The position numbers were made by a program, and so were the translations under genes. Below are positions 1 through 8,700 of a DNA stretch of 64,000 nt, piece by piece. The notes beneath the pieces were generated by a model. That model saw only the letters and a list, made by a program, of their open reading frames with translations, had not been told where the DNA came from and ran no database searches. Positions within the stretch are counted from its first letter, which is position 1, and each line of letters starts with the position of its first letter. This stretch comes from Trogon surrucura (Eukaryota > Chordata > Aves > Trogoniformes > Trogonidae), in contig CM036617.1 of assembly GCA_020746105.1 (NCBI GenBank), positions 143,572,518 to 143,636,517 on the forward strand, in the 5' to 3' direction.

Positions 1-283
1 GACTCACTATTATCTAAACTATGGAAGCAACATATAGAATATTTTTTTTTTTTGTTAATGTCCTCAAAGTGAGATTTGTCACTTGGATTCTAAAAGCAAA
101 AGCCAGTTCCATAAAAATACTATTTTTGTGACATCATTCAGGATTTATTTGCCTTTCTTTGATCAAAAGCATACAAATACTCAGCAGCTCAGATCCAGTC
201 CAACCAAGGGTCTTGACGACAGTTAACATAACAGCTTGTGTGTCATAGCTATACTTTCCCCTCTGAGAGGTACGTACTCTGGC

Positions 284-382
284 AACCTGGTCTAGTGGAA
301 GATGCCCCTCTCCACAGCAGGAGGGTTGGACTAGATGGTCTTTAAAAGTCCCTTCCAACCCCTAACATTCTATGATTCTATG
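284..382 (+). mobile_element. CR1 LINE, 3'-terminal fragment
   Basis: About 100 bp matching the extreme 3' end of a CR1 non-LTR retrotransposon. The core reads GGTTGGACTAGATGGTCTTT, followed by a CCCTTCCAACCCC block and the terminal octamer repeat ATTCTATGATTCTATG ending near 382. CR1 copies are usually 5'-truncated because reverse transcription starts at the 3' end, and this is an extreme case with no coding sequence left. The left boundary is approximate and no target-site duplication is visible, which is normal for CR1. Confidence 0.9.
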
Positions 383-426
383 CCTACACGGACACCCTCT
401 TTCTGAGAGGTTAGGGTTTGGGTTGG

Positions 427-452
427 TTTTTTTCTTTTTTTTTTTTTTTTTT
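427..452. repeat. T-rich simple tract
   Basis: A run of T interrupted by a single C, shortly after the CR1 tail. It could be slippage-expanded; it is not obviously the tail of any retroposed gene because no mRNA-like sequence adjoins it. Confidence 0.85.
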
Positions 453-2239
453 GAGGGAGGGAGTTATTGAGTTTTTTAAATGTAGAAGAAGGGTCAAGGA
501 TAAAAAAAAAACAACAAACATACAGAGGGGTTTAAAATAACTGTCCAAGCAAAAAAAAAAAAACTTCAGAAGCTTTGCAGACTATAGATTAGTTTGGATT
601 AGATTAGATTACATTACATTAATCTGAGACCACAGTATTTTCATGCGTTTCTCTCCCTGACTGTGTGAAACATCTGGGCCTTGTCCCAGGTTCTGAAGAA
701 TGGCAGCGGTTGTGCCAGTTTCAGCCAGGGGGCAACGGGATGTCTGGGGCAGGGGGGCGCTATTTTCAAGAACTAAAATTTCCCATCTATGCCTGGGAGG
801 GAAAGGGGTATGGGAAACTACGATATGCAAATGCTTTAATTTCTGTGGAAAATGAAATGGCGGAACTACAGAATAAGAAAAAATAATATTATTGTCTCTT
901 TTCCCCAACCTCACGCTAGATTTTTCTATTCCTAACTTTCTGTGAGTGAAAAGCTTTAAGAGTTTCTTCTCTGGCTACAGTTTTACTTTCAGCAAAAATA
1001 CTATTTCACCTTCTACTCCAGGGACAAGTGCTCTACTGGATCTAGGTCTTGCATAGTTGCTTGATTATAAGAATACCTCTGATCCAGTTGAAGGAGAAGT
1101 TTTATGGGTGCTACAGCTGAACTGGCCTAAATCAGTGCAGGGAGGTACATCACCTCTTCTATGGCTTTCAGGCAAAAACTTGACCTAGTACAGTAAATTA
1201 ACATAGGCATGCAAGTCAGTCTTTGCATTGATATGCTGTAAGGTAGTGGTAAAGACAACCAGCAGGAATACAGCTCAGTTTTCAGTCTTCACTAAGCCCT
1301 TCTTGTACCAGTATGGCACAAGAAGAGACAGTGAAGACTGACTTAAAGACAGTGCTCAAATTGCTCTCTCTTTGGTAGGAAGTTCTTCAGTAACCAAGAG
1401 CTATTGGTGTAGACCTGTGTTATCCACTGATACAGCAAGCATGCTGAGATGTTGCCTCCTCTCTAGATAAGCATGCTGAATTAGTGGCAGTGTTCTCTCA
1501 CATTTTTCTTTCACAGTTCACATATAAGGGTTGCTAAAGTGTGCAGATCTTAGTGGTAGAGTTAAAAACGGCAGCTGAGGCTACAGGGGAACCCACTCAA
1601 AGAGCATGGTGGGATGAGTGTGAGAAGCAGGATCCTGAGCAAATTTTCTCTTCTTCCAGAAGCTATGATGGGTACAGTTCACAAACAATAGTCAGCATCA
1701 AACCCTGCAGAATGAGAACTCTGCTAAGATCCCAATAAACACCATTTTTTTTCAGTAAAGAAGGTATTTCAGATACATATCTTTCCTTGGACCACTTTAC
1801 CTTAACATTTTTGGAGGGCAAACAGCCAAAGAGAATCTACACACTGTCTCACTCCAATCTTGCAGTTTAGAACTTCACTCTCACCTTCATATAATTTCTG
1901 TCCTCCCTGACTTTGCAAAGGCCTCAGGGACTGGTGGCAATTCAGCCTCTCCTGGCCTCCACTCACAGTATTCTGACCGATCTCTTGGGATCAGAAACTT
2001 TTCAGCTCAAGTGTCTGGGTTTGGTATGAGGGCATTTGAGTGACACTTAACAAGCAACACTAGACAGGAGATGATTCAGTGGTCTCTTGTGGCCTTTAAA
2101 TTTTCTAGATGTGGGAAAATCTTGTCAAGTTTATCCAACTCTTCAACTCCCAAATGATATCATTAACCCTTGAACCAACAAATACCAGTGATAGAGTTAC
2201 TTTTCATATATGTATCTAAACCTTGCTTACATCTTGCTA

Positions 2240-2440
2240 AATTTTTTGTTTCAAGCACATCTTGTGGCAATGACCAAGTATATGTTCTGTTAAATAGTGT
2301 CTGCTTTCACCATTTTTAAGTAACTTGCCTTTTACCTTCCTCAAATGTCACTGTTCTCCCTTTTCAGAGTATCTGTGATCTTGTATACTCTTATCCCTTG
2401 TTATTTACTTCTCTAAAATGGAGAAATAATCTTCTTCACT
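2240..2440 (-). mobile_element. possible ancient CR1 remnant
   Basis: The order of short blocks (TGTGGCAATGA, TATGTTCTGTTAAA, ACTTGCCTTTTACC, TCACTGTTCTCC, TATTTACTTCTC) resembles the antisense 3' untranslated/C-terminal coding region of the old CR1 families shared by turtles, crocodilians and birds. Divergence is high and no terminal octamer is retained. This is recognition by eye of a degraded pattern, so the boundaries and the call are tentative. Confidence 0.33.
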
Positions 2441-3970
2441 CATTTTCCAAACCTGGAAGTCATCTGATATCTTTGCTGAGGGAGAACTGATTATAGATAA
2501 GACTACATGTGATATAAGTCTCTTTACACCAGTTTCTGCGTTACTTATTCCATGTGTCCTCAGGTTGCCCAGCTCTGTTGTCTAACAGCTAAACAATACC
2601 CTCTCTTGCTTTGAGGGGAAAAAAAAACCAAAAAAACCCCAAGTATTTCAAATGTACTTGTTTAAAAACAGAGCAAAGCAGATGGAATATTTGAATAGCC
2701 CTAACCATTATGTTTCAGTGTCAGAACTTTTGGTTTGTCTTTCATGGGGTGCACCCATGGCTTTAGTGTCCCAAACCATCAGCCTACAGGCTCATGCCAA
2801 CTCATAAAGAATGTGAAACATTGCTTTTAAAATTTAATTTATGGTTCTTTGTTTGACGAGAAACTTCTGTTCCCCAGCTTCAAGCAGAGTTTGAAGCTGC
2901 TTCCATCCTTGGAGCATGCTGCTTCCCCTCCAGAAGACAGCATTATAGGAAAAAAGTTATACTCCAATAGTGTTAATCTGGGGGATGTTGAGATTTAAAA
3001 TCTGATTCTCATTAGGGCAAAGTATCTTTTAGATTATGATAGCTAGGCAGGGGTTGGGGAGGCAAAATACAATGATTTTTCCTTCTTCCAGGCCTCTCTA
3101 ATTAGTGTTCTTCAAGACCTCTCTAATTTACTAGGGTGATTTAAAGTGTCTTCAATGTATGGATGAGTCTAGACTACAAGTAACATGTTACTATAAATAA
3201 CTATAGGGACTGCAAAACTGCACATAAAACTGAAATCTTTAGATCTTTTCCTTTTCCTTATATATTTGTGTTTGACACTTTTATTTTCTCCATCAACTAC
3301 TTATAATGCAATATAATTACATTATAGGTCATTAAGGTATGGATAGAAAAAGATGGAGCTAGGGTGTTATTCTGGGATCTGGAACTATAGTCATCTCCTT
3401 TCTCTTCTTTGAATTTCTGTTCAAGTTCTTGGCTGAAGCCTGTGATCCCAATTTCTCAAATGTACGTAAGTAATTAAATACTCCTGATAACCACAGAAAC
3501 TGGATACTTTACTAGAATCATGATCTTTGTAATTCTTCAGCTCTTCACCTGAAAAACAGAAAAAAAAATAACCCTCCTACTTTACAAAATAAAAATATGG
3601 TTTGCATAAAATACATGCAAGAAGGTGAAGAGCTTGGAACCTGCAATTATGCAGATATAGGGATGCAGGGTGCACCTACTTGTACATCCATATATGGGTA
3701 TAAGTTAATTTTTTTAATGGGAAACCCAGAGGAATATAAACCCTTCTTCACTGGTCACCCTGGCAGCCACCTCAGAAGACTCTGAGAAGCTTAGATGAGT
3801 CTTACATAGGTGAGTAACTTTAATTACGTTAATTAAACCCACTGTATCATAGAATCGTAGAATGACCTGGGCTGGAAGGGACCTTAGAGATCATTTTAAT
3901 CCAATCTCCCTGTTGTGGGCAGGGACGCCACCTCTCGACTAGGTCAGGCAACACACGTGAGAACCGAACG

Positions 3971-3981
3971 GGAATGGAACC
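3971..3981 (-). promoter_or_regulatory. pol III B box of SINE copy A (one mismatch)
   Basis: Minus-strand GGTTCCATTCC differs from the B-box consensus GGTTCGANTCC by a single G-to-C change. This may weaken TFIIIC binding; copy B at 28.3 kb keeps the perfect box. Confidence 0.8.
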
Positions 3982-4014
3982 CGCGACCTTTGGTGTTTCA
4001 AGCACCACGCTCAA

Positions 4015-4026
4015 CCCACTGAGCTA
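4015..4026 (-). promoter_or_regulatory. pol III A box of SINE copy A
   Basis: Minus-strand TAGCTCAGTGGG fits the tRNA A-box consensus TRGCNNAGYNGG at every position. Confidence 0.8.
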
Positions 4027-4258
4027 AATCTGGCAGAGTTGATTCATCAGTGCATCTGGGGGTAACTCTACAGTTTTGATTCACTTGCTATGTTTGCTAA
4101 AGGCTTCTTTTCTAAAGAAATAATGTTTCTGTGAACATACCATCTGTCCGTCTGTCCTTCCTAATAACTTTTGAATTCACTAGTTCATTTCAGCTCAATT
4201 TGGCGGTGGGTAGAAGTGAAGTGCCTGTGAATTTTCATAAAAAGGGGTAGCTGGGTAG

Positions 4259-4263
4259 GGGAC
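4259..4263. repeat. target-site duplication GGGAC, left copy
   Basis: GGGAC immediately precedes the LTR and is repeated exactly at 5445-5449. A 5-bp duplication is the size expected for ERVL-type integrations. Confidence 0.85.
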
Positions 4264-4446
4264 TGTGGTGGGTTGACCCTGGCCAGCTGCCAGGTACCCA
4301 CACAGCCGCTCACTCACCCCCCCCTTCACTGCTGAACAGGGGGAGAAAATATTTCCAAGGGCTCAGGGTTTGAGATAAGGACAGGGAGATCACTCTCATT
4401 TACCGTCCCGGGCAAAACAGACTCAATTTTAGGGAAATTAGGTACA

Positions 4447-4452
4447 TTTATT
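4447..4452 (-). terminator. AATAAA polyadenylation signal in LTR
   Basis: The plus-strand TTTATT reads AATAAA on minus. It lies about 185 bp before the minus-strand 3' end of the LTR, where a retroviral R-region signal would be expected. Confidence 0.5.
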
Positions 4453-4841
4453 AAAAGAACTAATCAGAGAGGAGTAGTGAGAAGTTAAGAAAGAGCAAAC
4501 GGATATTAACAAGCAGAACACCTTCCCCCCATCCCTCCCTTCTTCCCGGGCTTAACATCAATCCCAGTTTCTCCACCTCCTCCCCCCGAGCGGCACAGGG
4601 GGACAGGGAATGGGGGTTGCGGTCAGTTCATCCGACATTGGTTCCACCGCTTCTTCACTCCGGGGGAGGACTCTTCACTCTTCCCCAGGGCCATTGTGGG
4701 GTCCCTCTCACGGGAGACAAGCTTCACGCTCTCTTCTCCGCGTGAGTCGTCCCACGAAGGGCAATTCATCACAAACTGCCCAACGCGAGACACCTCACGA
4801 GGGGCAGCCCACCTGTCTGAGGCACAGTCCTTCGGGGGAAA

Positions 4842-4958
4842 CTGCTCCAGCGTGAGCCACCCACAACGTCCCAAAAGTCCCACCGGCCAACCTGCTCCAG
4901 CGTGGGCATTCCTCTCGTCCACGGGCTACAGGTTCCGGCAGCAACTTGCTCTGACGTG
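4842..4958. repeat. degenerate ~50-bp internal repeat of the LTR
   Basis: The motif CTGCTCCAGCGTG occurs at 4842-4854 and 4892-4904, and as TTGCTCTGACGTG at 4946-4958, giving spacings of 50 and 54 bp. It is interleaved with CACGGGCTACAG-type blocks. This looks like an internally amplified segment of the LTR. Confidence 0.65.
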
Positions 4959-5248
4959 GGCTTCCCACGGGCTACAGTCCCCTTTCAGGCATCCACCCAC
5001 ACGGCGTGGAGTCCTCGGTGGACATCTATGCGGTGATCCTCACGGTGGACATCTGCATCTCGCCAATGAGCTGCAGGGAGACAACCCGCTTCACCATGGT
5101 CTTCACCACGGACCCGGGGGACTCCTTCTGCTCCGGCGCCTGGAGCTCATCCTCCCCCCCCCCCTTCTTCACTGACCTTGGTGTCTGCACAGATTCTCAC
5201 TCCTCCATCTCTGTGCCAGCTGTTATGGTGCAGTTCTTTTTCCCGTTC

Positions 5249-5256
5249 TTAAATAT
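5249..5256 (-). promoter_or_regulatory. TATA-like element in LTR
   Basis: Minus-strand ATATTTAA, about 190 bp from the minus-strand 5' end of the LTR and downstream of the CCAAT box. It supports minus orientation of the element. Confidence 0.5.
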
Positions 5257-5340
5257 GTTTTTCACAGAGGCGTTCCTCTGCTATCACCTTACTGATAGGC
5301 TCAGCCTTGGCCAGCGGCGGGTCCCTCTTTGTAGCCGGCT

Positions 5341-5350
5341 GGCATTGGCT
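5341..5350 (-). promoter_or_regulatory. CCAAT box in LTR
   Basis: Minus-strand AGCCAATGCC lies about 85 bp upstream of the TATA-like element in the same orientation. This spacing is a little long but compatible with a retroviral U3 promoter. Confidence 0.5.
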
Positions 5351-5444
5351 CTATCAATCTTGGGGAGCTTCTCGCAGCTTCTTACAGAAGCCACCCTGCA
5401 GCTCCCCCCCCGCCGCCGAAATCTGGCCAGGCCAAACCAAAACA

Positions 5445-5449
5445 GGGAC
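5445..5449. repeat. target-site duplication GGGAC, right copy
   Basis: Exact copy of the 4259-4263 pentamer, directly after the terminal ...AAAACA of the LTR. Confidence 0.85.
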
Positions 5450-6693
5450 AAAAATTCAGATTAGTGTTTTCACTGAGGAAAAAACAAATATAACTTAGTT
5501 CCTTACCCAGATGAAAAAGTAGCAACCAGCCAATTGGGCAGCACATGCATGGCCCTAAAACAGCCAGGATCACTTCCCCAGATGACTTCTAAGGTATATG
5601 GCATGCCATCATGAAGAGAGGAAGGACAGATGTTGTAGATGTGGTAAAGTTAGTGGGAATAGAGACTATGGGAATAGGGGACAGGGCATGAATCCATAGG
5701 AAACCAGGCATCCAGAGCTGTTCTGCTCACCTTTTTTTAATGTTTTCTCTTGTCTGGGTGCTACCAAACCCTCCTTCCGTGAGGAAAAAGGTAAGGAGAG
5801 AGAAAAGTGTAGCAGGTGCTAACTTAAAACTTATAAAACAGGGAAGCAAAGCCAAGACTGGCACATGTGGCAATGAAGGTCCCGGGCAGAAGGAAAACAG
5901 CTGCCCTGCAAGTATGTGAGCTAGAGATCTGGTTGTGTGAGAAGGGGAGAAAAGGTAGAGTGGCACATCTCCTATTTAGTTTGTGGGAGTTAATAGCTCT
6001 GCTCTTTGTTTGGGGCCCACCGAAAAGCAGCCGATATCATCTGTACACTCTACTCTTTTCCTCAGGGGTGAAGTAAGGACAAGCTTTCTGTCAGACCTTA
6101 CCGTGTTTCCCAGCTTTTGTGGGTTTCAGACAGCCCCTTGTAGTTCAGTGGAAGGGATTTTTTTTTTCTCACTGTGGTTTGAATACTTAAGGAATATACT
6201 TTAATGTATCATTGTAATTTCAATTAGGTTGAATTTATCCTGATTATATAAACTCCTTGTTTTTGCCTTCCAAATACAAGGAAGTCTGTTAGGCAGCGTG
6301 TAGGATTCACCCCCCTGGTCTCATTTGTAGCCTTAGGGAGCATGGGGGGGAAACAAAGCTATTGTGCGAAGAAATAAGAGATTCTCAGTGAAATGTGGTG
6401 ATGCATGTCAGATTGTTGGAAGGCAGCAGTGAGAACCCTGGTTTGAAACACATGAAAATCTTTGGATCCACTTGCGAGCCCCTTCTGTATCCTTTGTTCA
6501 AGCAGGAGCTTGCAGTGGCAGCCTCTGCACTGGAGGGTCCCAGCTTTGTGAGGCAGTTCAGACAGGATATTTTTGAATACCCAACTCTCAGTGCCAGCTG
6601 TTTGTCCAATTTTGTGAATAGTAGCAGTCAGCTCCTCAACTGAGGTTCACTCCTCTCTGGTGTCAGCACATTGCTGCAGCTTGACAAGTTACT
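5450..6693. other. non-coding stretch, no gene seen
   Basis: AT-rich to neutral sequence with short unremarkable open frames only (up to about 82 codons). No recognisable repeat or RNA gene. Confidence 0.65.
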
Positions 6694-6960
6694 AACGATA
6701 AGACGAGGAAATGGCCTCAAGTTGCGCCAGGGGAGGTTTAGGTTCAATATTAGGAATAAATTCTTTACTGAAAGAGTGGTGAGACATTGAAACAGGCTGC
6801 CCAGGGACGTGGTGGAGTCACCAACCCTGGAGGTGTTCAGAAAATATGTAGATGTGACACTTCTGGATATAGTCTAGTGGTCATGGTAATACTGGGTTGA
6901 CAGTTGGACTAGATGATCTTAGAGGTCTATTCCAACCTCAGTGATTCTATGATTCTATGA
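6694..6960 (+). mobile_element. CR1 LINE, 3' fragment (about 270 bp)
   Basis: Contains the final coding stretch (GGCTGCCCAGGGACGTGGTG, which corresponds to the RLPRDVV-type C-terminus of CR1 ORF2), the TTGGACTAGATGATCTTAGA block and a double ATTCTATGATTCTATGA terminus. It is 5'-truncated, and the coding remnant is too short to be functional. The sequence differs enough from the 284-382 and 18.2-kb copies to suggest another subfamily. Confidence 0.92.
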
Positions 6961-8570
6961 ATGCAATTGTGCCTGTGCTTACATTTGACATGAACTGGGC
7001 TGTTACAGTGTTGGTTGCTCACTGGCCTGATGGTGCAAATATTCTGTGAGGCAGAACCTACCCCTGTAGTGTTGGGACTCCCAATTAAATGTATGTAGCT
7101 TTAGCTGCTTCTATGGCTTTGTGCACATATGCACAAGCTGGGCATCCAACCCAGAAATAACACGTTTTCTGACCTTTTCCCTCCCCATGGTGACACACAA
7201 AAATTTTCTTCTTTTTTTTTTCAATTATAGGAGGAAGCACTTCTCAGGATCCCTTTTCTTTACAAAATGAAATGATCATTTTTTCATTATACTGACATAT
7301 TTCTTTGTGGGAACTGCTAGGGAAAGAGCTCTGCCAAGTATATTCTATTTTTCTTCTTTTTTTGACACACGTTGTCTTAAATCAGTGAGAGGTCTCCTAT
7401 GCCTAAACATGATTAAAACCCATATAAGTTAAGTCTTTCTGAGTTGAGTGCATGTTATAAAAGCCGCTGTGAGTCAATGGCAATTTTACGGTCTTAGTTT
7501 GTGTGGTCCTTGTTTGGAGAGTATTAGGCATAAAGTTGTCATACTGGAGCTCTAATGGGTGCACTCGGTGTGATTTATAGGACTTGTCGCCCTGTGAGAA
7601 TGAAGTCATGTAGTGTATCAGGGTTGCCCTGCAAATGAAGCAATTAAATTTTGTCATCTTTCTTCCCAAAGTATCCTGAGCAGGGGTAAGAGTAAGCATA
7701 GCGGAATGTAAAATGGGGGTGGGAGAGGAAGGTGATTAGATTCCATCTGTTGATGAACCCTTCCAACACTTTTTCTAAAGTCTTTAATTGAATTTCATTT
7801 GCGCAAGCCTAGTGCCGCGTCTGGGAGGCAAACAGCACTTCTTTTACTTGCCAGTTCCATTTTTATGCCTGTGAAGTAGATCATTGTAATGAATACAGAT
7901 GGGCAATAACTACAAAGTTATTGCATAATTTTTCAAAATTTTATGATTGCCTTTCCTACTTCCTCTTAGAATAAAGGCTCCACTGTACAGCCTGCATGCC
8001 ATTCACTATATCTTTCGTACATTTTACCACTTCAGCAGATTTTAATTTATTGGAGACACACTAGAAGTGGTAGGTAAACAATCCACAGAAAGAATCCGAT
8101 TTATAAGACAAGGAAGACTTGAGCCAGTATTAAGTTGCTTCGGAGATCACTTGGTGAATGCAAGCATATATGATTTTTCATCTTTCTGACTTGGCAGCAA
8201 AGGGCAGCGAGTGTGTGTGTGGGGAGGAAGTCAACCAAAAGCCACCCACTGCCAGCATTACGGAATATAGAACAGGTTTGTAATAGGATGTCTAGTCAGA
8301 TGGAAAGTGTTTTTATACAATTTTCAGGTTTAAACCTACTTCAGGAAAAGTTTCGGTCCTGCTATGAGAAATCCAAGTCTCTCTCAAAGGGATGAAGCAG
8401 GCTTGATTTTGCCACCATGGTGCTAGCTGCAGTAGTCTTGACTTATGTCTGTCATTCTGCTTTCTCCCCACTCCAGTCCGATGTGTTCTACTTACATTTC
8501 TGAAATAATGAAGTGGAGCAATTTTTCCCGAGTTGTGATTACAAGTAAACTGACTTATGAGAGTGTGATC
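6961..8570. other. non-coding stretch, no gene seen
   Basis: No recognisable element. Open frames up to 98 codons (minus, near 7403-7699) look like chance: no domain, no recognisable family and no splice context that I can defend. Confidence 0.6.
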
Positions 8571-8700
8571 CATCACCCATTTAAGTCAATGGAAGTCTTT
8601 GAGTTGATAAAATGAGTGTTGGATGTGTCCCTAAAACAACTGGGTTTAAATCCCGGCCACACTGGAGCTGATGGCAAAGAGAAAGTGGAATTTCACCCCA
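8571..8700. repeat. probable ancient amniote interspersed repeat
   Basis: Blocks such as TTAAGTCAATGGAAGTCTTT, GGATGTGTCCCTAA and TTTAAATCCCGGCCACACTG...GAGCTGATGGCAAA...GGAATTTCACCCC resemble the 'GTCAATGG...CCAGGATTTCACCC' repeats abundant in turtle, crocodilian and bird DNA. I cannot name the family. The call is pattern memory from degraded sequence. Confidence 0.4.

Larger units (their letters stand above)
383..3845. other. non-coding stretch, no gene seen
   Basis: No credible coding exon. It contains a T-rich tract (427-452), an A13 run (551-563), a small GATTA/CATTA-type repeat with an inverted AGATTA...TAATCT arrangement (588-623), and an ATGCAAAT octamer (825-832) just after a G-rich patch around 728-762. 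The open frames here are short and unrecognised. A possible old CR1 remnant at 2240-2440 is listed separately. Confidence 0.7.
3846..4030 (-). mobile_element. tRNA-Ile-like/CR1 composite SINE, copy A
   Basis: Read on the minus strand, this starts as a tRNA-like head of about 75 bases (A box TAGCTCAGTGGG, anticodon-loop region GTGCTTGAAACACC, B box GGTTCCATTCC). A linker of about 30 bases follows, then a CR1 3' tail ending in ATTCTACGATTCTATGAT. The D-arm, anticodon stem and T-arm resemble vertebrate tRNA-Ile(AAT), but the 5' acceptor strand is missing and the loop is CTTGAAA rather than CTAATAA. By family knowledge, such elements are transcribed by RNA polymerase III from the internal boxes and reverse-transcribed by CR1 enzymes that recognise the tail. 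No target-site duplication is visible. A sister copy lies at 28291-28459, with roughly a dozen differences over about 160 aligned bases. Confidence 0.9.
4264..5444 (-). mobile_element. solo LTR of an avian endogenous retrovirus (ERVL-like), 1,181 bp
   Basis: Complete LTR bounded by TG...CA ends and a perfect 5-bp duplication (GGGAC). No retroviral interior adjoins either side, so it is a solo LTR left by recombination between two LTRs. I recognise the plus-strand start (TGTGGTGGGTTGACCCTGGC) as a common neoavian LTR type. Orientation is inferred as minus. Reading that way, a CCAAT box (5341-5350), an ATATTTAA TATA-like element (5249-5256) and an AATAAA signal (4447-4452) occur in transcriptional order. 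The middle is GC-rich with a degenerate ~50-bp repeat, so long open frames exist on both strands (for example 99 codons on minus, 159 on plus). I regard these as incidental to LTR composition. Class assignment to ERVL rests on duplication length and memory of the type. Confidence 0.88.

Noticed and set aside
4696-5175. 159-codon plus-strand open frame
   Set aside because: Lies wholly inside the solo LTR, antisense to its inferred promoter, in GC-rich repeated sequence that opens frames on both strands; no recognisable protein family.
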